From contig CM075103.1 in NCBI GenBank assembly GCA_037576195.1, positions 38,763,250 through 38,827,249 on the forward strand: 64,000 nt of DNA. Reading direction: 5' to 3'. Both the position numbers and the translations under genes were made by a program. The notes beneath the pieces are model-generated. The model had not been told where the DNA came from. It ran no database searches and saw only the letters and a list, made by a program, of their open reading frames with translations. Source of the DNA: Phytoseiulus persimilis. Taxonomy: Eukaryota > Arthropoda > Arachnida > Mesostigmata > Phytoseiidae. This document shows, piece by piece, positions 25,102-34,208 of this stretch. Numbering within the stretch: the stretch's first letter is position 1; every line of letters begins with the position of its first letter.

Positions 25102-27537
25102 TCAGGATCTGAGATGTCTCATGGGAGGCCCTCTCTGGTCAATCCTCTTCCAATCCAGCAGCCGTCTGTTCTTCTCAGTGGAGAGAGTTCTTCGGGACCA
25201 TACTGGGGACGCGTAGAGTGCGATGGATTGAGCGACAGTTGCTAGAGTTCTTCGCTGTGCTTCAGCTGCTCCATGCGTTCTGGGGAGAATTTTTTCAATG
25301 TCTCTGGATGTCCTAGTAGCTTTTTGAGTGACAACCCGGAGGTGCGTGTTTCCTCTCAGGCAAGATTCGAGGTGAACGCCGAGGTATCTCACTGAGTTTC
25401 CTTTTTCTATGCCGTGTCCCTGTAGGTGGAGTGTTGGGTTTCTTTCTCCTCTTTTCTTCACGAGCATTACCGCTTCCGTCTTCTCGGGGGCTAGGGTGAG
25501 TTTATTGATCTGACACCATCTCGAGACTATATCCAGTGAGTCCTGCGCAATTTTTTCTAATTCTTCTAGAGATCTGGCAGTGACCATCAGGGCCAGGTCA
25601 TCGGCGTAAGCGAGGGCGGTCGCTCCGTCTGGAAGATCCTCGCGAAGGACGTCGTCGTATCCCACGTTCCACAGGGTGGGCCCGAGAACCGAGCCCTGTG
25701 GGACTCCAGCCGTCATTCTGTGCTTGTTTCCCTCCTCATCGATGATCCACCTATCCTTGAGGTAAGTGTTTATGATGTTCCGGATGTATGGAGAGATGTT
25801 TCGTTTCTCGAGGGCATCGATTATGATTTTCCATTCAATTGAATTGAAAGCATTTTTAACGTCTAGGAGTATGATAATAATTTTGCTCCTGCTTTGGTGG
25901 TACTTTCTCATCTCATTCTCGACCTTCTCTGTGATGATTTCTATAGGACTCAGTGTTGATCTCCCCGGTCTAAAACCATACTGATTGTTTGAAAGCCCTG
26001 CCCCAGCCTCAAGTTCCTCCCGTAGTCGGTGGTTTATGACCGCCTCCACTGCTTTTGCGATGGTGTCAAGTAGGCAGATGGGCCGATAAGAGTCCGCTTT
26101 CCCAGGTTTTGGAATAAGGATGAGATTAGCTGTTTTCCAGTTTTCTGGAAATTCTCCGCTTCTGAGAATTTCCTGTGTGACCTTCGCGAAGGTGCTGGGC
26201 CATCTGGTGAGCAGGGTTTTGATTGCCTCTGGGGGGATGCCGTCCGGGCCAGGGGCTTTTCCTCCGGGTGTTCGAGCTGCGACGGCTTTTATTTCGTCCA
26301 CTGTGATGTTGGGGATATCTTCAGGTTTGGTTGGTGTCACTCTCCGTTGGATTTCCTCTCCTTGGGGGAAAAGTTTGGTTATGGCTGTCCGGATTGTGTG
26401 AGCTGGTAATGGGATTTTCTTCTGCCCGAATTTCTGTCTGATTATTTTATAGGGCAGTCCCCATACGTCCTCCCGTATTCCATCACATAGTTCTTGCCAC
26501 TTTTCCCGTTTACTTCTGAGAATTTCGTTTTGGTATTGCTTCTTGGCTTCTCTGTATGATTCATGTGCTTCTCGTGTTTGTTCTGGGTCAGGGTGTCTAG
26601 CTCTTCTGATTCTCAGGAATCTCCTCCTTGATCTGACGCAGTTCGTTCTACGTTCTGCTATTTCGCTGTTCCACCAGTACATTGGCTTTTTGTCTTTTCT
26701 TTTCGGATGTTTGGACGGGGTTCCTTCTCGGCAGGCTTTTGTCAGGATTTCCGTTAGTGTTGCTGGTGTGATTTCTATATTGCTGTCTCTGCTTGTCTCA
26801 CAAAGATTGTCGAGTTTTTTTAGGAAGAGTTCTTTGTTCATGGTGGTCCATTTCCATCCTTTTCTTTCTTTAATTTCTCTGATTGCTGTATCTGTATGTA
26901 TTTCGAATTCTATATATTGATGGTCGCTGAGAGGTTCCATTTCTTCATTCACATTCCATTTTCTAATGAGGTTGGGTGAGTTTGATGCGGATATGTCGAT
27001 GTATGATGTTTGGGTCCCTCTTCTGAAAGTCGGGATGTCTTTTTGGTTCGCTATTGTTAGATCTTTACTTGCCAGCATCTCCTCTAGTTCTCTCCCTCTT
27101 CTGGTGGTGTATTCACTTCCCCATGACGTCGAGGCTGCGTTGAAATCCCCGGCGAGGATCCATTTCAGTCTGGATGCTTCATTTAACTTTTGTTCTATCA
27201 TTTCGAGGTATTTGTTGAATTCTTCAATACGCTTATTGGGGGAGAAGTAGCAGCTGGTTAAATGGATGTTGCCCGTGATAGTTATTTCTGTGAGTCCCTG
27301 CGTAGTGGTTTTTCTTTCAATTCTTGCTTGTGTGGAGGCTCCTGTCCACCATATCGCCGTGTCTCCCTCTTGGTCCGCAATCCATCCTGCATCTGTCTTG
27401 GACTTGTGGTCGGATACCTTTCTGTTGACCTCCGAGAGTATGCAGACGTCAAATTCTTTATTCCGGATTCTTTGTTCCAAGATGTCGTGAGCAGCTCTTG
27501 ACCGATTTAGATTTATCTGGCATGTTCTCAAGATCAT
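25102..27537 (-). CDS. LINE ORF2: AP-endonuclease and reverse transcriptase
   Basis: 811 codons from the ATG at 27537, which overlaps the ORF1 stop (ATGA). Residues 1-213 are an APE-type endonuclease: QINLNR near 8, catalytic Glu 36 (ILSEVN), GDFN at 130-133, and the terminal SDH at 205-207. The reverse transcriptase follows: APGPDGIPPEAIK (~428), NQYGFRPGRST (518), LLDVKNAFNSIEW (557), GVPQGSVLGP (611) and the catalytic YADD at 644-647. The frame ends soon after the thumb region, without the Cys/His finger that R1-clade proteins usually carry at the C-terminus, so the tail may have been lost. The enzyme nicks target DNA and primes reverse transcription there. Confidence 0.92.
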   Translation of the reverse strand: MILRTCQINLNRSRAAHDILEQRIRNKEFDVCILSEVNRKVSDHKSKTDAGWIADQEGDTAIWWTGASTQARIERKTTTQGLTEITITGNIHLTSCYFSPNKRIEEFNKYLEMIEQKLNEASRLKWILAGDFNAASTSWGSEYTTRRGRELEEMLASKDLTIANQKDIPTFRRGTQTSYIDISASNSPNLIRKWNVNEEMEPLSDHQYIEFEIHTDTAIREIKERKGWKWTTMNKELFLKKLDNLCETSRDSNIEITPATLTEILTKACREGTPSKHPKRKDKKPMYWWNSEIAERRTNCVRSRRRFLRIRRARHPDPEQTREAHESYREAKKQYQNEILRSKREKWQELCDGIREDVWGLPYKIIRQKFGQKKIPLPAHTIRTAITKLFPQGEEIQRRVTPTKPEDIPNITVDEIKAVAARTPGGKAPGPDGIPPEAIKTLLTRWPSTFAKVTQEILRSGEFPENWKTANLILIPKPGKADSYRPICLLDTIAKAVEAVINHRLREELEAGAGLSNNQYGFRPGRSTLSPIEIITEKVENEMRKYHQSRSKIIIILLDVKNAFNSIEWKIIIDALEKRNISPYIRNIINTYLKDRWIIDEEGNKHRMTAGVPQGSVLGPTLWNVGYDDVLREDLPDGATALAYADDLALMVTARSLEELEKIAQDSLDIVSRWCQINKLTLAPEKTEAVMLVKKRGERNPTLHLQGHGIEKGNSVRYLGVHLESCLRGNTHLRVVTQKATRTSRDIEKILPRTHGAAEAQRRTLATVAQSIALYASPVWSRRTLSTEKNRRLLDWKRIDQRGPPMRHLRS

Positions 27538-29864
27538 TCGGGATGTTCTGTAGGGATTTTCGCCTTTCCTTTGACTGTGAACCATTGTTTCCGGGAGTGT
27601 GATTTGAGTGTAGTGGGGTCATCGGTGGGCTGTGATGCTGCTTGCTGTTCTCTGGTTTCTTGCATTGGTTCTTTGATGGTTTGTTCTATATGAGATTGCC
27701 TCCGGGCCTCAGTTCTGCTTCTGAGTTCTTTGAGGATGCCTAAGTACTTCGGGCACGCTGTAGTTGATGCTGTGTGTCCACCAATTCTGCAGTTACTGCA
27801 GTATGTTTCTTCAACCGTCTTAGTGCCGCATTCTTTAGTGGAGTGTCCAGTTAGGCCACAGTGGAAGCATCGCTTTTCGGCAATTTCTTCGGAGATGCAC
27901 GACACGGCTCTGTGTCCAGACTGCTGACACTTGTAGCAAGTTGGGATATCGTACCAGTCTTTCACAGGGCATGACTGCCAGCCTATTTGGATCCTACCGA
28001 GCTTCATTATTCGATCAGCATCGGCTGTTGTGAGTCTCGCAACAACCACTCTATTGACCGTCCTACCTATTGAGGTAACTCCGATTTTGCCTACTTTGAC
28101 CGCGTCTGGGTCTTTTCTTCCAAGGGCTCTGAGAAGGCCTTCTATGACTTCGCTCTCTTCGACAGTGCTGTCAAGCCTGGATATCATGATTGAGCTGGAG
28201 AGAGGAGGTTTGTGGATCATGGTGCTCATTTTGAGCTCTTGCTCTATGTACTCTGCCAGCCTCTTTTGCCCGCCATTCCTCTTCTCCTTTACTTGAAGCC
28301 TTACTCCACCGTCGATCTCTTTGACTCCTCGAATCTCAACTCCAAGCTGGTTTGGATTCACAGCTGATTTGAGATTTTTGAGAACGTCTGCGAATGTGGC
28401 TCCGGTGACATGAGCGGGAATCCCCCATTCGGAGTTGACTTCCACTGCTCCTTCATTATATCTTCTGGGTGGTCTCCTGGTGTCAGAGTCGGTGGTTGAT
28501 CTTGGTTTATTGGCTTTCACGGAGATTTCTGCTTTTGGTTCGACTTGGTTGGCAGTCCAACAGCCCTCGATGATCCGCCTGTAGGTACTGGCGTCTGTGT
28601 TGCTTGGGATTTGGATGAGAACTTTCTCTTCGTCTTGATGGTTCAGGTCTTTGATTTTTAGCGCGATCTTCTGCATAAGTTTTGCAGTATCTGTGAGAGT
28701 CGCTTCACTGCTCGTTTTGCCAATGATGAGGCCCCTTCTGTATTCTGGGAGGTTCTTTTGGCCGTCTCGGAGTAGAGTTGGTAGGTGAAGTGCTGCAGTG
28801 CTGGCTACCTCACCATTTTTGAGGTTGTTCACTTCTTGGACTGCGGGGAAGAGCCTTTCTAGTTGCTTTATGATGCCATTTGTTCTCGGGTCAGCGTCAT
28901 CTTCTGCGACTATGAGTATTCGCGTTTTCCGGTTGCCGGCTATGCCCGCCTTCGTAGTGCTGATGTTTTCGAAGGCCATTCTCGGCCAAGGCTCCTTGGC
29001 TAATTCGGCGATTTCTTCCAGCGATTTCACCTCATTCAGTCTTCCTCGAATTTGCTCGGCTCTCAACTCTTCGTTTCTTCTAGTGGATGTTCGACTGTCA
29101 TCTCTGGCTTTTGCGTTGAGTTCCTTGAGGTTTTGAATGGATTTGTTTAATCGCTCGTTTTCAAGAAGTGCTTCCTCCAGTCTGGTCCTGATTGTTGTCA
29201 GCTCGTTTTCCATCTCTATCTGCAAGTTTCTCTTTGTCTCATCTGCGATAGTTCTGTAGGTGTCGATAGTCCATTTTTCTAGTCGGCCTGCTGCTCTGGC
29301 CAGTTCCGCGGTGATTTGTTTCACCACCTTAGCTGTATTCTGGACTTCGCTATCCTTGAGTGTTTTCACATGTGAGCGAAATTCTTTCTGGATTTGTTGT
29401 TTTACTAGTTCTTCGATGGGTTTCAGTACTCTTGCTCTCTTATCTTTTTCATCAGTTTGATCGGAGGGCGAAGTTGCGAGGGGCCGTTTCTTGTGGTTTC
29501 CCCTCGACTGCTCTGAGGTCTCGCTCGCCGTGGCGCTCGTTCCGGGTCGGTCCTTTTCAAGTTCTGATTCCGGAAAGAGCTCCTGTGGGCCCTGCTGTTC
29601 GTCGACCTTTTCTATTTGGGGGGGTATCTCTTCCTCCGGACAGTCTGCGTCGTCTGTCGTTTTACTTTCCACCCGTCTGAGAATCGAATCTCCTGAGTCT
29701 ACTGCATAGTCATGTTTGAAGTGCTCCTTCATCTTTGTTACTTGGGTTCGCTTGTCTGACAGCGCCTTCTCATGTTCGGTGGATTCTTTCACTTCCAGTC
29801 CATCGTCAGGCTCCGAGCTGTGCCGTGGAAGTCCCTCTTTTTTCTTAGGAGGAGTGTGGAACAT
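27534..29864 (-). CDS. LINE ORF1, Gag-like protein, copy 2
   Basis: 776 codons, intact. It matches copy 1 nearly throughout, with the same acidic N-terminus, coiled-coil region and three C-terminal CCHC knuckles (the second reads CFHCGLTGHSTKEC here). It retains a segment around residue 475 (NSEWGIPAHV) that copy 1 lacks, so the longer form is probably ancestral. The last codon overlaps the ORF2 start. Confidence 0.92.
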   Translation of the reverse strand: MFHTPPKKKEGLPRHSSEPDDGLEVKESTEHEKALSDKRTQVTKMKEHFKHDYAVDSGDSILRRVESKTTDDADCPEEEIPPQIEKVDEQQGPQELFPESELEKDRPGTSATASETSEQSRGNHKKRPLATSPSDQTDEKDKRARVLKPIEELVKQQIQKEFRSHVKTLKDSEVQNTAKVVKQITAELARAAGRLEKWTIDTYRTIADETKRNLQIEMENELTTIRTRLEEALLENERLNKSIQNLKELNAKARDDSRTSTRRNEELRAEQIRGRLNEVKSLEEIAELAKEPWPRMAFENISTTKAGIAGNRKTRILIVAEDDADPRTNGIIKQLERLFPAVQEVNNLKNGEVASTAALHLPTLLRDGQKNLPEYRRGLIIGKTSSEATLTDTAKLMQKIALKIKDLNHQDEEKVLIQIPSNTDASTYRRIIEGCWTANQVEPKAEISVKANKPRSTTDSDTRRPPRRYNEGAVEVNSEWGIPAHVTGATFADVLKNLKSAVNPNQLGVEIRGVKEIDGGVRLQVKEKRNGGQKRLAEYIEQELKMSTMIHKPPLSSSIMISRLDSTVEESEVIEGLLRALGRKDPDAVKVGKIGVTSIGRTVNRVVVARLTTADADRIMKLGRIQIGWQSCPVKDWYDIPTCYKCQQSGHRAVSCISEEIAEKRCFHCGLTGHSTKECGTKTVEETYCSNCRIGGHTASTTACPKYLGILKELRSRTEARRQSHIEQTIKEPMQETREQQAASQPTDDPTTLKSHSRKQWFTVKGKAKIPTEHPE

Positions 29865-30281
29865 GGCTTTTCGACCGCCTGCCAGAAAGGCCTCCCAGTG
29901 CGAGCTCAGTCAGCTGTGTTTGAGTCGGGACCGAGTATTGTAACCGCTTTGGGTATTTTCTGAGGTTTCTGTGCTAGTAAAGTTCTCAATGGCTCTCTCG
30001 GATGACCTCGATTGATTGGTAAGAGGGTAATCTGTCGCTCACCGGTGGATTCACTCACCGGGGTGCCCGTGCTTCGCTGTTTCCAGCGTGGCCGTGAGGA
30101 TGACCAGGCAGGTCTTCAGCTTTCCGTACTTCCCTCTTGCAGGTTTCCGTACTAGCTCTAGACCCTGTCCAGGTTCCTCTCCGAAGTCACGTACCCTTGC
30201 CTTGTCCAAAACTCACTGGTTGGAGCACTTTTCTTCGATTTTCTCGGGAACGACTTAGCTTCGCAGCTGTCACTTCCCGTT
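29865..30281 (-). other. LINE 5' UTR, copy 2
   Basis: About 417 bp between the minisatellite junction and the ORF1 start. It matches 8744-9122 except for an extra ~30 bp near 30150-30185, present here and absent from copy 1. It probably contains the internal promoter, but no clear initiator or downstream element could be singled out. Confidence 0.7.
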
Positions 30282-30938
30282 TTTACTGTCCAACTCTGGG
30301 GGGTGATTCCGAGGCCAATCTTAGCATTACTTTCCAACTCTGGAAGGGTGATTCCGAGGCCGATCTGAGCATTACTTTCCAACTCTGGAAGGGTGATTCG
30401 GAGGCCAATCTGAGCATTACTTTCGAAGTCTGGAGGGGTGATTCCGAGACCAATCTGAGCATTACTTTCGAAGTCTGGAGGGTGATTCCGAGATCAGTCT
30501 GAGCATTACTTCCCAACTCTGGAGGGGTGATTCCGAGGCCAATCTGAGCATTACTTTCGAAGTCTGGAGGGGTGATTCCGAGACCTATCTGACCATTACT
30601 GTCCAACTCTGGAGGGGTGATTCCGAGATCAATCTGACCATTACTGTCCAACTCTCAAGGGGTGATTCCGAGGCCAATCTGACCATTACTTTCGAAGTCT
30701 GGAGGGGTGATTCCGAGATCAATCTGAGCATTACTTTCCAACTCTGGAAGGGTGATTCCGAGGCCAATCTGAGCATTACTTTCGAAGTCTGGAGGGGTGA
30801 TTCCGAGATCAATCTGAGCATTACTTTCGAAGTCTGAAGGGGTGATTCCGAGATCAATCTGAGCATTACTTTCCAACTCTGGAAGGGTGATTCCGAGGCC
30901 AATCTGACCATTACTTTCGAAGTCTGGAGGGGTGATTC
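30282..30938. repeat. 45-bp minisatellite, segment 2b
   Basis: About fourteen units, same orientation as segment 2a. It is interrupted at 30938 by the Copia element B insertion; the last bases GATTC are one copy of the B target duplication. Confidence 0.93.
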
Positions 30939-31171
30939 TGTTGGGAGTTCACAGATTCGTTCCACCAAGTAAATACAACGGATACCGTATCGGTTACTGT
31001 CTCGGTGTTTATTCTGTCCGAATGGTTGCCTTATATAGTCCTGATGTACTGAAGTGGCAAGGGTGAAGTCGGTCGACTTCACCCGTACCTACGCATGTCG
31101 TGAGGCCTCTGATGTGGCCTCATCCAAACCTGAACAGGGACGCGTGCTGAGGGAATCCTAATTTCTCAACA
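30939..31171 (-). repeat. Copia B 3' LTR
   Basis: 233 bp, matching 46932-47164 with one difference noticed (GTCC versus ATCC after TTATATA). In element orientation it starts TGTTGAGAAA and ends CCCAACA. A TATA box (TTATATAAGG) and AATAAA lie in the second half. A perfect 11-bp inverted repeat with a 2-bp spacer (31061-31084) lies upstream of the TATA box. Confidence 0.95.
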
Positions 31172-31681
31172 CACCCCTCCATTGGCCAGAGCACGTCAAT
31201 GTTCTTTCCGTGTTTTATGACTTCTTCCGAACACGCTGTTATCCATCTCTCCAAAGACACATCATGTCATTAGGCAGTTACAAGGTTCTTTTCAATGTCG
31301 GTGATGGTTAGTGCCCATAAATTCGTCCATCTGTTAGTCGTTAAAATATTGATACATTGTTTCCAATCTGTTCCATTATGGTTTGACACATGGGTCCGAG
31401 TAAACATCTTCCTTTTATGCCCTCTGAGCCTCTAAGATTGATTTCGTTTTCCCTTAGGAGACAGATTATGCCTGTCCGGGCATGTCCAATACTGCAGAGT
31501 TTTAACATTGCATCGGTGGTTTCTGATGCTCGTTACATTGTCAGGTGGTTCTTCTCTCACACTTATTTTATTGGTCGTTGGGTTTTATTAGTCACAACAT
31601 GGACATGTTGTTTCTTCATGATCTTGACATCGTTTAACATTACGAGGTGGTCATGTGTTTTATGATTAACACTGTAGAAAC
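31172..31681. other. Copia B polypurine tract and unassigned 3' sequence
   Basis: Next to the 3' LTR the minus strand reads ATGGAGGGGTG, a good polypurine tract for plus-strand priming. The remaining ~490 bp contain a 91-codon plus-strand frame (31390-31665) without motifs. It lies upstream of the antisense gene and probably contains its promoter region. Confidence 0.5.
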
Positions 31682-32418
31682 ATGTTGATACATAGACGGT
31701 GGCGCCTCCAATTTTTCCGTATATATATGGGTGCGATTTTCCACTCGAGTTCAAGTGCTCTCTGGTCGGTCCCTGTGCTCACAAAGCTGACAAAACTGGC
31801 GGACTCATCCAAAGTTGTCCATCGCAAGTCAGGCAAGGAACATCACAAGGTACGTGCGAGTTCGTACCTGGGTTATCCGATTGACAAATTGATCGATCGG
31901 GTCCCCCTTGTCGTTTTCCCGGCCTGTTACCTCAATACGGCCGTGGAATCTTTTGAGACGCCGACAAAGCCTGCACCAACCCTCAGGGCTGAACTCATCA
32001 GTGACTTTCACAGTGTAGACCCGAGTCTACTGTGCCTGGACGAGAATCAGAACTTCGACATCGATCCGACCAACTCGGTGCTCAACGAGCCGGGTCTGTT
32101 CCGGGAACCCTTCCCGGATCTTCCGAGTCCGTGTCAGTTGTGCACATCCAACCTGGAGCAAGAGGGGACTCCGGGGCAGTCAAAGCGACCGCCAAGTCCG
32201 TCCTCACACCAGTCGGCAGAGAAACGTATCCGTCTTCCCTCGGTGACACAGGGGCCGACCGAGCAGCTGTCTGCACATTTCTGTGGGGTCAGCAGGCGAA
32301 ATCTCGGCCCGTTGCAAGAATTCGAATCGTTGAACCAGAGGTCCCTGCTGACTCTCATTCCTCTTCTTCGCGGGGAAACAGATCTTCATCGGCTCCGAGT
32401 TACGGGCAAGAGTCTTTT
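31682..32418 (+). CDS. Putative antisense gene of Copia B, upstream exon
   Basis: An open frame of ~246 codons from ATG 31682 (second in-frame ATG 31727) to a GTAAGT donor at 32419. The translation is protein-like: a hydrophobic/acidic segment (CLDENQNFDIDPTNSVLNE), then SKRPPSPSSHQSAEKRIRLP, which looks like a bipartite nuclear signal. Joining to an acceptor at 32553 (CCTTCGGACAG) keeps this frame open to a stop at 32798. A second, Ser-rich frame also stays open across the same junction and leads into the membrane-protein exon. Which frame is used, or whether both are, cannot be decided from sequence. No family was recognised. Confidence 0.4.
31721..31760 (+). promoter_or_regulatory. Candidate antisense promoter of Copia B
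   Basis: GTATATATATGGG is a plausible TATA box about 0.5 kb from the 3' LTR, on the strand opposite to gag-pol. It occupies the same relative place as the TATA box of element A. An ATG (31727) lies inside the box, which complicates the picture if transcription starts further upstream. Confidence 0.4.
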
Positions 32419-32553
32419 CAGTAAGTCCACATATTACGCAATATCTTGAGATGAGGTCCCGCATTGAAGTGCTCATGAGACATTCACGTTGATTTAGAGA
32501 TGAGACGCGTCGGACATATCGTTTCTTAACCTCCACTGTATTCCTTCGGACAG

Positions 32554-32798
32554 TACCGCCGGAACCATTGATTCGGATCTGCCAGTTCATTCAGGGGAAC
32601 GATCCGCACATTTACGGCGAGTTCCTCGTGGAGCATCAAGCGCTTATTCATCAGTTGGCTCTGGACGAGGTCCCAATTGTTATTCATCGGTACGCGGATC
32701 TACATCTGATTTTGCCGGGTCATCCCTGGTGTCACACCCGCAACAGATTCTGTTGTCTGGTGGCGACCCTTCGCTACCCCAAGGGTCATTGGGAGTAG
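32554..32798 (+). CDS. Putative antisense gene of Copia B, continuation exon
   Basis: Continues the frame of 31682-32418 after the predicted 135-bp intron (32419-32553), ending at a stop at 32798. It encodes about 80 residues with a compact, folded-looking composition (QFIQGNDPHIYGEFLVEHQA). A faint match in spacing to the second exon of the first antisense gene of element A (G-x-F-L-x-E...) can be seen but is not convincing. The same DNA is read in another frame as the N-terminal part of the membrane-protein exon. Confidence 0.3.
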
Positions 32799-32914
32799 AT
32801 CATCTCGAGGACGTGGAGTTGTTCATAAATCCGTACGCTCCGAGTGCTCCACCTCTTTCACTGTGTGACAGTTTTCCTTCGACTGATTTTTCGGAGTCCA
32901 GGCGCGAAACCGTC

Positions 32915-33479
32915 ATGAAGTGGTGCGTTGCCAGCCTTCTGCTGTTCCTTCTTCTTCTTTTTTCACTGGCCTTGCTTCGAGCCAGTCTCGGTGAGTTGAC
33001 TTCCGTGGGCTCATTCGTCCTGTCCGTTATTCGACTTTTGTATCAATGTATTGGCAATTTTATCCATCAATTTAACAGACAAATCGACGGGTAAAGAGCC
33101 GCGTCTCATGCAGACGACACCTCCCCCGGATCACTCAACCGTAACCAGAGGAACCACAGTGGAGAAACCACAGGTCCCCACTACAGAGGGGACACAGGTT
33201 CTACCTACGTTCTGGCCGACCTCCGCAGTCCCGCTGGTGGATTTTCACCAGAGACGAATCTTTAAATTTTCGGACTTGAACTGTCGAATGGCCACGAAGG
33301 TCGTCATCTGTTCGTCACAGTTAGGACGCTCGTGCTTGATTCGACAGCCAAGCCAGGACCAGGGAATTAGCACACTCGTTGCCCATCCCGCCTTCACGTA
33401 CACAGTGCATCTTTTGGTCGGGAAGTATCACGATCAATGCGGGTGTGAAACTTTCGACTGGTATCTAACATTTCAGTAG
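32915..33479 (+). CDS. Antisense mucin-like glycoprotein of Copia B (spliced)
   Basis: Exons 32915-32990 and 33079-33479, intron 32991-33078 (88 bp; CTCG|GTGAGT donor, TTTAACAG acceptor, phase 1); 158 residues. Residues 1-25 are a strongly hydrophobic segment that could be a signal peptide or a signal-anchor; the frame is also open upstream to 32554 with a Ser-rich sequence. Residues ~38-75 are a Thr/Pro-rich stalk. The C-terminal module has Cys 94, 103 and 111, spacing C-x8-C-x7-C, identical to element A. An AATAAA lies at 33577. ATG 32915 is the first AUG after the candidate promoter once the intron at 32419-32553 is removed. It is transcribed opposite to gag-pol and converges on the env-like ORF. 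Confidence 0.65.
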
Positions 33480-33576
33480 TTTTCTTTCGTCGTTTACTAT
33501 TTATGCTTTACCTTCACCTTTTTCTTTTCCCTTTTTTTTTTGTTTGTCCCATTAGTACTTTAGTTTTGATTCGGAA

Positions 33577-33582
33577 AATAAA
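33577..33582 (+). terminator. Poly(A) signal of the antisense gene, Copia B
   Basis: AATAAA about 100 bases after the stop at 33479, preceded by a long T/C-rich stretch, between the convergent antisense gene and the env-like ORF. Confidence 0.6.
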
Positions 33583-33719
33583 TCATTCGTATGCTTCTTC
33601 TCTCGGCTATTTGTGTTTTGAGTTTTTCATGCGTTAAGCGTTGAGAACGTTTCATTCATATGAGTTGATATGCTTTACTGTTATCTGTGCGGTCTATGTA
33701 TATATAATAGATTGTCCAA
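33583..33719. other. Short spacer between convergent genes of Copia B
   Basis: AT-rich spacer between the end of the plus-strand antisense gene and the stop of the minus-strand env-like ORF. No minus-strand AATAAA was found here, so the env-like transcript probably ends in the 3' LTR. Confidence 0.4.
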
Positions 33720-34208
33720 CTAGTTCTCTAGGACATCTTGTACTGTCTCTCTGTAGGGGTTGTTCGGATCAGGGCTTGGAATTCGGTCATACCCTCTGTT
33801 CTTGATGTGTAGTATGATCCTTCGTATACAGTAGGATATTAATATTATTAACGTCAGTCCACATTGAAACATACTTGAAATTTTCCAAGTTAGGCACAAG
33901 CCTTCAGGCAAAGGCTGTGGTCCTGGTTCCGGTGGCGATGGTCTGTGTTTCTTGAATATCTTCCATGCTTCCAAACCCGCCACCGTTGGTCTGTCCTCAT
34001 TCACGCACGCTGCCATATCGCTGGCATGCCTTTCGCATTCGTACTCCGACTCCATGCATTCGTAATTGAAGCTGTCCTGTCCACCAAGCTCTATCAAACA
34101 GCTGTGGTGATTCTTTCGACACTCACCCGGGCAGCTGCCATAGTCAAAGTATTCACTCGAGAGACCGATAGCCATAGCTATCGTTGTGAGGAATAGTTGC
34201 CCTTTCAT
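33720..34208 (-). CDS. Env-like type I membrane protein of Copia B
   Basis: 162 residues from ATG 34208, overlapping the last 56 bases of pol in another frame. Layout: signal peptide 1-18, small ectodomain with Cys 26, 30, 37, 51, 58 and 68, a Pro-rich stalk (88-102), a transmembrane segment near 112-134, then a short tail with YDRI and NPYRET. The cysteine spacing C-x3-C-x6-C-x13-C-x6-C-x9-C is exactly that of the element A protein. Its position after pol, its topology and a likely spliced mRNA suggest an envelope-like surface protein, but it is much smaller than retroviral Env and shows no fusion peptide or furin site that I can see. Function is inferred only. Confidence 0.75.
   Translation of the reverse strand: MKGQLFLTTIAMAIGLSSEYFDYGSCPGECRKNHHSCLIELGGQDSFNYECMESEYECERHASDMAACVNEDRPTVAGLEAWKIFKKHRPSPPEPGPQPLPEGLCLTWKISSMFQCGLTLIILISYCIRRIILHIKNRGYDRIPSPDPNNPYRETVQDVLEN

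Larger units (their letters stand above)
24859..30281 (-). mobile_element. Non-LTR retrotransposon, copy 2, near full length
   Basis: On the minus strand it runs from the 5' UTR (30281) through ORF1 and ORF2 to a ~240-bp 3' UTR ending in an A-rich tract (24859-24890). Both ends abut the 45-bp minisatellite, and GAGTTGGACAGTAA is present on both sides, as expected for a target-site duplication of about 14 bp. The copy is in opposite orientation to copy 1. ORF2 stops early compared with typical R1-clade ORF2. Confidence 0.93.

Noticed and set aside
31699-31884. 61-codon frame overlapping the start of the B antisense gene
   Set aside because: Non-ATG start, short, and overlapped by a much longer frame; kept out as a shadow.
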